Shown here: one piece after another, positions 52,615-61,311 of the stretch | How the letters are laid out: each line of letters opens with the position of its first letter | How positions within the stretch are numbered: the first letter of the stretch is position 1 | Source of the DNA: HGM04593 sp045588485 | GTDB taxonomy: Bacteria; Bacteroidota; Bacteroidia; Bacteroidales; Bacteroidaceae | NCBI GenBank assembly: GCA_045588485.1 | Contig: JAZNEI010000031.1 | Span: forward strand, 38,512-102,511 | Length of the DNA stretch: 64,000 bases | Direction of reading: 5' to 3' | The notes under the pieces: model-generated | Told to the model about the DNA's origin: nothing | Database searches by the model: none | What the model saw: only the letters and a program-made list of their open reading frames with translations | Program-made: the position numbers and the translations under genes

Positions 52615-52722
52615 TGTTGCGGGCGATTGGAAATCGCCCCTACGCGCAATGAGTATCAATGATTTATTTCCGCGTTAATCCTCGCGGATAGTAGGGGCGA
52701 TTTGTAATCGCCCGAATCATTG
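52615..52722. repeat. REP/BIME-like unit 4
   Basis: Hairpins at 52621-52639 (loop GGA) and 52695-52713 (loop TGT). The centre between hairpins differs from units 1-3 (ATCAATGATTTATTTCCGCG), showing a second subtype. Confidence 0.75.
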
Positions 52723-52863
52723 CTTAGTTCGATACGTTTGCAAAAGTAACTAGAAACAAGCAAACATGAAGAGATTATCTATGTGTTAATTCTTGCTTGT
52801 GTTTCGGGCAGGGGAAGGGAATATGTAGCTTTGCGCCCGAGTAACAGCTTTGCTCATTACCGC

Positions 52864-52970
52864 TGTTGCGGGCGATTGGAAATCGCCCCTACGCGCAATG
52901 AGTATCAATGATTTATCTCCGCGTTAATCCTCGCGGATAGTAGGGGCGATTTGTAATCGCCCGAACCATT
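52864..52970. repeat. REP/BIME-like unit 5
   Basis: Nearly identical to unit 4, 249 bp downstream: hairpins at 52870-52888 (loop GGA) and 52944-52962 (loop TGT). The spacer between units 4 and 5 is also a close copy of that between units 1 and 2. Confidence 0.75.
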
Positions 52971-53565
52971 GCGACTGAGAACAGCCGATTAAACTGTTTC
53001 ATTAATCGCGTTCGAGAAGTTCGATAACGTGTTTTCCTTAACTTCTGATAGATGATGAGGATAGCCCCTTTAATAATCTTGATGAATCTAAAAGAATAAA
53101 AATATAATGAAAAATAGAGGATAAAATTTGCTTTTTAGGAATAAGTGTCGTATGTTTGTGTACGGTTTTGCTGCATCGATTGACTGGGAAACTCATCAAT
53201 TTAATCTGAAAACCGAGATGCCTTCATATTGTTCAATGGCGGGCCACGCCTTCGGGTAGCTTTAGAGAGCCGGTGGATTACAAAGAACAGGAGCGCTCAA
53301 ATCTTATATTCTCGGAGTTTCATCGTTCTCTTCGTGCAGCAAAACTTTTTTGTGTCTATATGATTTGTAGTTTGTCTCACTCTGACGCGGTGGGATATTT
53401 TTTACTTTCGTCTTTTATCCTATTTGCTTTTCGGGTGATTGGAAACAGCCGATTAAGCGAGTACAAAGGTTCGGGCAATTAAAAATTGCCCCTACACGCA
53501 ATGGTGGGCTGGTGTCTCACTGTTTTTAATTATTTCCTCCTATACGTAACCGATTATTAAAGAAC
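52971..53565. other. Gene-free region with a lone half REP unit
   Basis: About 600 bp without a gene I can support. A short open frame at 53273-53482 (69 residues) has no recognisable features. One solitary hairpin at 53473-53491 belongs to the REP family in mutated form: GGGCAATT/AATTGCCC with loop AAA, followed by CTAC. A 13-bp sequence AACAGCCGATTAA occurs twice, near 52982 and 53446. Confidence 0.6.
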
Positions 53566-53598
53566 AAGTCCCATCCCGACACCGTCGGGATGGGACTT
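53566..53598 (-). terminator. Terminator after the GH95 gene
   Basis: A perfect 15-bp GC-rich stem (53566-53580 with 53584-53598) with a 3-nt loop, 22 bp beyond the stop of the minus-strand GH95 gene. Confidence 0.8.
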
Positions 53599-53619
53599 AA
53601 TAGCTGTTATGACAAGAGT

Positions 53620-56124
53620 TTACTTTACTCTCAGCTTGCCGTCCTTTAATACAACAGTGTAGCTCTTGCCTTTCTTTGTTCCAAAATTCAGAGTGCTGTC
53701 GCCGTAGCGTAGGCTGCACTTGCCACCGTTTTTCGATTTTATAATGGCCTGTGTCAGTTTTCCCTCGTTCCAAGCGATGTCTACGTCGAAGCCGCCCTTC
53801 GCGCAGATTCCGTTGATGTTACCCTCGCTCCATGCATCGGGAAGGGCAGGGAGAAGATGAATGAATCCCATGTGGCTCTGCATAAGCATCTCAGTGATAC
53901 CTGCTGTACCACCGAAGTTTCCGTCAATCTGGAAGGGAGCGTGTGTATCCCACAGGTTGTCGAGGGTGCCGTTCTTCAATAGATTGCCAAAGAGGGTATA
54001 TGCGTGGTTGCCATCGTGTAGACGTGCCCATTGGTTCAGTTTCCAACCCATGCTCCATCCTGTTGCTCCGTCGCCACGATGCTCAAGCACCACCTTTGAT
54101 GCTTTGGCAAGGACCGGTGTTGTTACGGGTGAGATGGTGTGTCCGGGATGCAGACCAAAGAGGTGGTTCACATGGCGGTGCTGATCTTTGGGGTCGTCGA
54201 TATCTTTGCTCCACTCCATAAGCTGTCCGTAACGGCCAATCTGATAGGGGGCGAGTTTGTCGAGCACCTGCTGCCACTCTTTGCGTAGTTTGCTGTCTAC
54301 ACCAAGCACCTTGCTCGCGTCGATGGCATTATGCATAATCTCGCGCACAACACCGTGTACAAAAGTTGCACCCTGGTCGATAGGACCGTGCTCGGGCGAG
54401 GTAGAGGGGGCAGCAGTGTATGTGCCGTCCTCTTTCTTCCACAGATAGTCCATAGCAAAGATGGCGCTACTCTTTATTATCTCGTAGCCGGTCTCTTTAA
54501 GGAATTTCTTATCGCGTGTATAATCGTAGTAGTCCCATACGTGTGTTGCCAACCAAGGACCTGCCATGGGGTTGAAGTTCCACGACATATCCTGACTGAT
54601 TAGGGGAGCTGTGAATCCGAAAATGTTACCCGATATGCTGGCTGTCCATCCGCGTGCGCCGAAATAGGATTTTGCGGTTACGGCACCGGGCTTCATAAGG
54701 GTGCGTATAAAGTCGACAAGGGGAAGAACACACTCGTCGAGGTTGGTGGCGCAGGCGGGCCAATAGTTCATCTGCAAGTTGATGTTGTTGTGATAATCGA
54801 CACGCCAGGGACCATCGACGTTGTTATGCCATATTCCTTGAAGGTTGGCGGGAAGGTTGCCGGGGCGCGAACTTGCGATGAGCAGGTAACGACCAAACTG
54901 GAAGTAAAGCTCCTCTAATCCGAAGTCGGGCTTACCGGTGCGGTAACTCTTGAGACGTGCCGGAGTGGGCAACGATGCTACACCGGGGTACTCAAGGGTA
55001 GTGGGGGCGTTGGGGTTAAGGTCGAGGCTCACACGGCCGAAGAGTGACGAGTAGTCGGCATAGTGCTCGGCAAACAGTGTGTCGTAGCCTTTTTTAACAG
55101 CATTCTGCATCCAAGTGTTTGTTGTCTTCTCGGGGTCTACACCAACGTATGTTTTGGGGTCACTGAAGTCGGGGTCGAAATTGATTTTATAATCTGTGTC
55201 GGCTGTCACATAGAAACATACCTCATCGGCACCTTTTATTTGAATTCCGTTCTTTTGCAGAGTATAATGGCCGCCTTTTGTAACAGCCTTGATGCGTACG
55301 GCGTATTCCATGCCGTTGTTGTCGAGTTTTGCTTTCCACAGAAGTTGGTCATTACTTGCATGTATCAATGTGCCCTCAGAAACGGGGTTTGGAGCATAGC
55401 TGAATGTTAGGTTCTGCATTCCCGGCTTACTTGCGCTGAATTTCATTACCAGCACGTTGGCGGGGTACGAAACAAATGATTTACGTTCATAATTAACGCC
55501 GTCCTTGGTGTATTGTACCACTGCGAGCGCCGAGTCGAGCGAGAGGATGCGCTTGTAGTCGCCAAGGCCAATCATGCTGTGTCCAGTCTCGATGTGTATC
55601 TCGCCCATTGTGGTGAAGTTACCGAAACGGAAAGGTTTTTCGCCATAGTACTCGTATGCTGCGGTACTGTTGAAATTCTCGCGTGTCAGTTTTGCCGCTT
55701 TTGTCTCATCGCCATCCATGAATGCCTGACGAATGTCGTCGAGCAGATGTGCCGACTCCTTATTTACGTTCCAATAGTACTCGGGGCCCTTCTCGGTGTT
55801 GGGGCCGCCGCGCCACAGAGTTTTCTCGTTGAGGGTGATGCGCTCGGCCTCAAGAGAACCCATGATGTTGGCACCGATACTGCCGTTTCCAATGGGTAGC
55901 GATTTTGACTCCCACTCCTGGTCGGGGTTATAGGCTCCTTCGCCTGCCCATTCGGGCTTTCCTTTTCCTTGCCAAAGGTCGGGGCGACCTCCGTACCATA
56001 CTTGTCGACCGTTCAATGTTGTTGGTTTGTCGAACCACACCGATAGACCTTTTGTGTAGTCGGTCTGTGCCTGTGCAGCGAGCGCCAACAGCGCTGCCAC
56101 TGCAAATGTCTTGATTCTTTTCAT
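53620..56124 (-). CDS. GH95 alpha-L-fucosidase
   Basis: An 834-residue exported enzyme (signal peptide 1-20) of glycoside hydrolase family 95, which removes alpha-1,2-linked (some members alpha-1,3/4) L-fucose or related sugars by inversion. Family features: the N-terminal SLPIGNGSIGANIMGSLEAERITLNEKTLWRGGP (about 75-108), the NIN pair Asn447/Asn449, the SPEHGP motif with candidate acid Glu578, and QIDGNFGGTAGI with Asp734. It lies 9 bp behind an AmpG-like transporter gene, divergent from susC. The fucose freed would feed the fucI-fucP operon at 36-39.8 kb. Confidence 0.92.
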   Translation of the reverse strand: MKRIKTFAVAALLALAAQAQTDYTKGLSVWFDKPTTLNGRQVWYGGRPDLWQGKGKPEWAGEGAYNPDQEWESKSLPIGNGSIGANIMGSLEAERITLNEKTLWRGGPNTEKGPEYYWNVNKESAHLLDDIRQAFMDGDETKAAKLTRENFNSTAAYEYYGEKPFRFGNFTTMGEIHIETGHSMIGLGDYKRILSLDSALAVVQYTKDGVNYERKSFVSYPANVLVMKFSASKPGMQNLTFSYAPNPVSEGTLIHASNDQLLWKAKLDNNGMEYAVRIKAVTKGGHYTLQKNGIQIKGADEVCFYVTADTDYKINFDPDFSDPKTYVGVDPEKTTNTWMQNAVKKGYDTLFAEHYADYSSLFGRVSLDLNPNAPTTLEYPGVASLPTPARLKSYRTGKPDFGLEELYFQFGRYLLIASSRPGNLPANLQGIWHNNVDGPWRVDYHNNINLQMNYWPACATNLDECVLPLVDFIRTLMKPGAVTAKSYFGARGWTASISGNIFGFTAPLISQDMSWNFNPMAGPWLATHVWDYYDYTRDKKFLKETGYEIIKSSAIFAMDYLWKKEDGTYTAAPSTSPEHGPIDQGATFVHGVVREIMHNAIDASKVLGVDSKLRKEWQQVLDKLAPYQIGRYGQLMEWSKDIDDPKDQHRHVNHLFGLHPGHTISPVTTPVLAKASKVVLEHRGDGATGWSMGWKLNQWARLHDGNHAYTLFGNLLKNGTLDNLWDTHAPFQIDGNFGGTAGITEMLMQSHMGFIHLLPALPDAWSEGNINGICAKGGFDVDIAWNEGKLTQAIIKSKNGGKCSLRYGDSTLNFGTKKGKSYTVVLKDGKLRVK

Positions 56125-56133
56125 TTTGTAGAA

Positions 56134-57408
56134 TTATTGATTATTGTTTTTAGTTCCGAATTTGGGGTCAATCTTCAGCATTGCCGATACAATGAAGGTG
56201 GCAAGGCAACATATCATTACCCATACAAAGAAATATTTATATCCTATAGCCTCTTGTATATATCCCGATACCATTCCCGGGAGCATCATTCCAAGCGCCA
56301 TAAAGGCGGTAGAAATGGCATAGTGGGCTGTCGCATATTCGCCTCGAGAAAAATATATAAGGTACAGCATATATGCTGTGAATCCGAACCCATAGCCAAG
56401 CTGCTCGACGAATATGCAACAGTTTATGATACTCATATCATCGGGCTGTGCATAACTGAGGTACACATATACAAGGTCGGGCAGAGAGATTGCAAGCACC
56501 ATTGGCCACAGCCAATATTTAAGTCCCTTTACCGATATACATATTCCACCTAATATTCCTCCTATTATAAGTCCGATGACACCTATTGTGCCGTATGTTA
56601 TACCAATCTGCTCGGTCGATAGTGCCAGGCCGCCTACATCCTTCCCATCCAATAGAAATGGGTTAATCATCTTCACCAACTGCGCTTCGGGCAAACGGAA
56701 AAGAAGCATAAAGAGCAGGGCAGGTATTATGCCCGGTTTCTTGAAATAACTCGATATTATATTCCCGAAATTATTGAAAGCCTGGGAGGTGCTGCTTATA
56801 TTGCGTGCAATATCCTTGTTTGGTTTGGGTAATGTGTATGAGTGGTAGAAGCCCATGCCGAATAGAATTATTGCAAGTATGCCGAATGTAATACTCCAAG
56901 CTAATGCTATGTAACCTGTACTCTCTTCCAATCGTCCGGCAAGGATTATGAGTACACCCTGTCCGAATATAGTGGCTATACGATAAAAAATACTGCGTAT
57001 CCCGCTAAAGAACGATTGTTGCTGCTCGTCGAGTCCCAACATATAAAAACCATCGGCTGCAATATCGTGTGTCGCCGAACTGAATGCTATGAGCCAGAAT
57101 ATACACAGCGTCCATTGGAAGAAACTCTCTACCGGGATAAGGAACGCTATCGAACCAAGTGCTGCGCCCATAATAAGCTGAGTGGTGATAATCCATCCGC
57201 GGCGTGTCGAGAGCATATCGACAAACGGACTCCAAAAAGGCTTAATAACCCATGGCAGATAGAGCCAGCTTGTGTACAGAGCTATAGCTGTGTTGTCTAT
57301 TCCAAGACGCTTATACATGATTACCGAAATTACGGTAACGGCAAAGTAGGGGAGTCCTTCGGTAAAGTATAATGTGGGTATCCAAGCCCATGGATTATTC
57401 TTGCTCAT
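56134..57408 (-). CDS. AmpG-like MFS transporter
   Basis: A 424-residue membrane protein with about twelve helices of the AmpG/SLC33-like branch of MFS. The opening NPWAWIPTLYFTEGLPYFAV is typical, and the loop LGIDNTAIALYTSWLYLPWVIKPFWSPFVD is a family hallmark. AmpG brings muropeptides into the cytoplasm; homologues in polysaccharide loci are thought to import oligosaccharides. Here, upstream of the GH95 gene (9 bp gap) and divergent to susC, import of a host-glycan fragment is plausible. The substrate is inferred only. Confidence 0.8.
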   Translation of the reverse strand: MSKNNPWAWIPTLYFTEGLPYFAVTVISVIMYKRLGIDNTAIALYTSWLYLPWVIKPFWSPFVDMLSTRRGWIITTQLIMGAALGSIAFLIPVESFFQWTLCIFWLIAFSSATHDIAADGFYMLGLDEQQQSFFSGIRSIFYRIATIFGQGVLIILAGRLEESTGYIALAWSITFGILAIILFGMGFYHSYTLPKPNKDIARNISSTSQAFNNFGNIISSYFKKPGIIPALLFMLLFRLPEAQLVKMINPFLLDGKDVGGLALSTEQIGITYGTIGVIGLIIGGILGGICISVKGLKYWLWPMVLAISLPDLVYVYLSYAQPDDMSIINCCIFVEQLGYGFGFTAYMLYLIYFSRGEYATAHYAISTAFMALGMMLPGMVSGYIQEAIGYKYFFVWVMICCLATFIVSAMLKIDPKFGTKNNNQ

Positions 57409-57719
57409 TGAACGAAAAAAAGTTTGTGTTAATGATTACTATGCAATGATTGTCTATTGCGTTGTAAATTTCGTTAATTTATGGCAAATAAACAAATTTT
57501 ATTTATGTAGATGCTATTTATATAAATGAATAGCTTCGCTTTTTGGTTAAAAAAACTAAGCGTTAATAAAAAAGATAGAAAATAGGGGTAGGAATTGGAA
57601 AAATTATGTAATTTTGGCAAAATTGTGTATATGATAAACGGACAATAGTTTCGGGCAACCCGATTTTTTGTGAGGAATTATTGAACGTACAGACCTAACA
57701 ACCTTTAAATTTATAACTT
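57409..57719. other. Divergent control region of the glycan utilisation locus
   Basis: 311 bp between the divergent MFS and susC starts. A -7 element TAATTTTG lies at 57609-57616 for susC (leader about 100 nt). For the MFS gene no exact -7 match was found. The region is AT-rich and likely binds a shared regulator, but no regulator gene is visible in the window. Confidence 0.45.
57609..57616 (+). promoter_or_regulatory. -7 element of susC
   Basis: TAATTTTG matches TAnnTTTG. A TTGG lies only about 12 bp upstream, so the -33 element is uncertain. Confidence 0.45.
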
Positions 57720-60700
57720 ATGAAACTTAAAACAGTTGGAATTTCACTGTTGGCGGCATCTCTTTTGGGATTACCGCTTTGCGGCTTTGCTCCAAAAGCG
57801 TACGCCGAAACTAATGTGATGCAACAGGATGGTGGAGTAGTCAAGGGTGTTGTAAAGGACACTAAGGGCGAACCCGTATTCGGTGCCATCGTGTTTGTGG
57901 TTGGTACCACAAACTCGGCTCAGGTCGACTTTGACGGTAACTACAAACTCGACCTCGTAAAGAAAGGCTCTACAATCTGTGCTCAGATGATGGGTTACCA
58001 AAAACAGGAACTTGTTTGGAACGGTGGCCCTCTTAACTTTACTCTTGCCGAGGAGACCGAGATGCTCGAAGAGTTCGTGGTGACAGCTATGGGTATCATG
58101 CGTAAAGAAAAGTCTCTTACATACGCTACCCAGCAGATTAAGGCTGCCGACCTTCTTCAAGTGCAGGATGTAAACCTCGTAAATTCGCTCGAAGGTAAAA
58201 TTTCGGGTATCACAATTACCCCCAGTGCCGGTGGTGCCGGTGGTGCTTCAAAAATCACCCTTCGTGGTAATAAATCTATTATGGGTGACAACGCTCCTCT
58301 TATCGTAATTGACGGTGTGCCTATGACAAACAGTATCCGTGGTCAGGTGAGCGATGCTGCCAACCTTACATATGCGGGTGCTACCGAGGGTGGTGACCCT
58401 ATGTCAATGATTAACCCCGACGATATCGAGTCGATGAACGTGCTTAAGGGTGCGAATGCTGCGGCTCTTTATGGTTCACGCGCTGCCAACGGTGTTGTGA
58501 TGATTACAACAAAGAAGGGTAAGCAGGGTAAGATGGAGGTTACATTCAACTCGAATACCACATTCGATACTCCTCTTCTCACTCCCGCTTTGCAGAATGC
58601 ATACGGTAGCTACCGTGTCGACCAGTTCGGCAATAAGTCTATCGACTATAACAGCTGGGGTGCTCGTCTCAGTGGCGACGGCAAGCACATATATAGTGCA
58701 GCAGCCGACCGTCTCTACTATCCCGAGGGTACAATGCACGATGCCTATCTGCGTAACTATGCTAAGGACGACATTGCCGAATTCTACGAGCTTGGTGTAA
58801 ATACCAATAACTCTATTTCGGTTTCAGGCGGTACCGAGAAGATTCAGACTTATGTATCTTACTCAAATTCTCACTCAGTGGGTATGATTGAGTCGAACCG
58901 TTACAACCGTAACACATTCGCGTTGCGTCAGAACTACAAATTGTGGGACCGCATTCAGTTGGGCGTTAACGTAAGCTACAATCAGGCAAAGACAAAGAAT
59001 CGTGTCGGTGGTGGTACTGTAGGTAACCCCATCTATCATCTTTACACTACTCCTCGTGACGTGGATATGGATTACTACAAGGATAACTACAAGGCCAATG
59101 GTCAGTGGTTCTCTTCTCAGGCTCTTGTAGATGAGAAGGACGACCAGGATTTGAACCACAACGGCATTTATGGCGAGGGTCTTGTTTACACCGGTGCTCA
59201 GACTATCTATCGTCAGCAGGGCGGTGCTTATGTTAAGGATAACACCGGCTTTGCAATCCTCAACGGTCCTATGCAGCAGTATGCCTTCCAAGCTCCTATG
59301 CAGAACAACCCCTATTGGATTAGCAATATGGCTAATGGCGAGACAAACGAGGAGCGTTTCTCGGCATCGTTCAATGCTACTGTAAACATTCTCGAGGGAC
59401 TGAACTTCCAGGCACGTGTATCTATCGACCACAGCAAATATCAGGGAGAGGATGGTACATACGCTACAACTTGGGGTCCCACAGATATGTACAAATACGG
59501 TACATACTATCTTAACAACAGCCGCACAAACGAGATTTACACCGATTATATATTCTCGTACAATAAGCAGCTTGGCGAGGATTGGAGTATCTCGGCTTCG
59601 GCAGGTTATGTAGGTCATACCATCAAGGGCAACTCAAGCAATACATACGTTGGTAACGCAACCGTAGATATGACTATCGGTGGTATCGTTCAGGATATTC
59701 CTACTATAGTTAACCGTTTCGACCCCTCATCGGGTGGAGCAGCTGTGACAAGCAAGGGCAAGAGCAGTGATTGGGACCAGGCTGCACTTGTTACAGCGCA
59801 GGTAGGTTGGAAAGACAAAATCTTCGTCGATGCTTCTTACCGTCAGGACTGGTATCGTCCCTTCAAGCAGTTTGCCGATTGGGGTTATGATACAAAGGAG
59901 AGCTATGGATACTTTGGTGTAGGTGCCAATGCCATCATCAGCGACCTCGTTAAGCTTCCCAAATGGTTCAGCTATGCAAAGTATCGTCTCAGCTATTCTG
60001 AGGTAGGTAACTCTATTCCTAACGTAGTCTTCAACGAGGTCGGCCGCAACGACGTATTGGGTACAGTGGGCGTTACATCACGTAACCGCTTCGACCCCGA
60101 GCCCGAGAAGACAAAGTCATTCGAGACAGGTCTTGAAATGCAGTTCTTCCGCGACCGTCTGAATGTTGATGTAACATACTATAACTCGGCAATGCACAAA
60201 TCTTATCTCGAAATTGCAGGTTCAAACGGTAAGCAGCAGCCTGTGAACAGCGGTATCATCCGCAACCAAGGTGTCGAGCTTTCTGTTGGATACGACTGGG
60301 CTATCAACAAAGATTGGCGTTGGAATACCAATGTGAACTTCTCTTACAACCACAACAAGATTGAGGCTACCAACAAGGATAAGTATGGTTTCAATAAGGA
60401 TATGTCAACTTCACTTGCCGAGGGTAAGATTCAGCTTCTCTACCGCAAGGGTGGTTCATACGGCGATATTTACGTGACCGACTTCCGTCGTTATTCTACC
60501 GATATTTATGAATACACTACTATTGAAGAGGTTGTAGACGATAACAATCAGCTTGTACAGCAGGAAGTTGTAAAGTATAGCTCTATTCCCGTCGAGGGTG
60601 GTAAGCTTGTGAACAAGGCTGGCGACCTTTACATCACTAACGGAAGCCCGGCTCTTGGCGGTTATGTCGAGGTAACCGAGTCGGGTAACCTTCGTGTACG

Positions 60701-61268
60701 CGATGCCAGCAAGAAGTTCCAGAAGTATGCAGGTAACCTCAATAGCAAGTATCAGCTCTCTTGGTCGAATACAATCAGCTATAAAGACTTCTCGCTCTAC
60801 TTCCTCATCAACGGACGTATAGGTGGTAAGGTTGTTTCTCTCACCGAGGGTTATCTCGATTACTATGGTGCATCGGAGCGTTCGGGTAACGCACGTCTCT
60901 ATGCCGAGAAGAATAATATTTACACCGAGGATGGTCGTCACGGTATGTGGTTGAACGACGGTCGCGATATGGTTGCTGTAGAGGACTACTATACATTCGT
61001 TGGTCGTGCCGATGCAAGCAGCTACATCTACGATGCTACAAACTTCCGTTTGCGCGAGCTTTCACTCGGTTACACATTCCGTAACCTCTTTGGCGAGTAC
61101 AAGCACCTGAACCTCTCGTTCATCTGCCGTAACCTCTTCTTCTTGTATAAGGATTCTCCCGTTGATCCCGATGTATCGCTCTCGACTGCGAATGGTCTTG
61201 GTGGTATCGATGTATTCAACTTCCCCTCGGCACGTACATTCGGTTTCAACCTGAAGCTTAATCTTTAA
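57720..61268 (+). CDS. SusC/RagA-family TonB-dependent outer membrane transporter
   Basis: An 1182-residue outer-membrane protein. After the signal peptide (about 1-29), a carboxypeptidase-regulatory-like domain (about 40-110; VVKGVVKDTKGEPVFGAIV) is followed by a TonB-box-like EEFVVTAMG (about 116-124), the plug domain (about 130-265, with NSLEGKISGITIT and ALYGSRAANGVVMITTKKGK) and a 22-strand barrel to the C-terminal aromatic-ending strand FNFPSARTFGFNLKLNL. It takes up oligosaccharides with SusD as a lid. The product is at the head of susC-susD, 43 bp apart. Confidence 0.95.
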   Translation: MKLKTVGISLLAASLLGLPLCGFAPKAYAETNVMQQDGGVVKGVVKDTKGEPVFGAIVFVVGTTNSAQVDFDGNYKLDLVKKGSTICAQMMGYQKQELVWNGGPLNFTLAEETEMLEEFVVTAMGIMRKEKSLTYATQQIKAADLLQVQDVNLVNSLEGKISGITITPSAGGAGGASKITLRGNKSIMGDNAPLIVIDGVPMTNSIRGQVSDAANLTYAGATEGGDPMSMINPDDIESMNVLKGANAAALYGSRAANGVVMITTKKGKQGKMEVTFNSNTTFDTPLLTPALQNAYGSYRVDQFGNKSIDYNSWGARLSGDGKHIYSAAADRLYYPEGTMHDAYLRNYAKDDIAEFYELGVNTNNSISVSGGTEKIQTYVSYSNSHSVGMIESNRYNRNTFALRQNYKLWDRIQLGVNVSYNQAKTKNRVGGGTVGNPIYHLYTTPRDVDMDYYKDNYKANGQWFSSQALVDEKDDQDLNHNGIYGEGLVYTGAQTIYRQQGGAYVKDNTGFAILNGPMQQYAFQAPMQNNPYWISNMANGETNEERFSASFNATVNILEGLNFQARVSIDHSKYQGEDGTYATTWGPTDMYKYGTYYLNNSRTNEIYTDYIFSYNKQLGEDWSISASAGYVGHTIKGNSSNTYVGNATVDMTIGGIVQDIPTIVNRFDPSSGGAAVTSKGKSSDWDQAALVTAQVGWKDKIFVDASYRQDWYRPFKQFADWGYDTKESYGYFGVGANAIISDLVKLPKWFSYAKYRLSYSEVGNSIPNVVFNEVGRNDVLGTVGVTSRNRFDPEPEKTKSFETGLEMQFFRDRLNVDVTYYNSAMHKSYLEIAGSNGKQQPVNSGIIRNQGVELSVGYDWAINKDWRWNTNVNFSYNHNKIEATNKDKYGFNKDMSTSLAEGKIQLLYRKGGSYGDIYVTDFRRYSTDIYEYTTIEEVVDDNNQLVQQEVVKYSSIPVEGGKLVNKAGDLYITNGSPALGGYVEVTESGNLRVRDASKKFQKYAGNLNSKYQLSWSNTISYKDFSLYFLINGRIGGKVVSLTEGYLDYYGASERSGNARLYAEKNNIYTEDGRHGMWLNDGRDMVAVEDYYTFVGRADASSYIYDATNFRLRELSLGYTFRNLFGEYKHLNLSFICRNLFFLYKDSPVDPDVSLSTANGLGGIDVFNFPSARTFGFNLKLNL

Positions 61269-61311
61269 TAATTAGGTAAAAGAGTATAAACTAAATAAAC
61301 AAAGGAAGATT

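Noticed and set aside
46933..52970. CRISPR array
   Set aside because: The repeats are few, about 105 bp long, built of inverted pairs, and their spacers are themselves repeated; CRISPR spacers are unique and short.
53273..53482. 69-residue open frame between the repeats and GH95
   Set aside because: No signal peptide, domain or promoter; ends in a REP-like hairpin. Possibly chance.
58875..59618. 247-residue minus-strand frame opposite susC
   Set aside because: Antisense to a well-supported TonB-dependent transporter; no recognisable features of its own.
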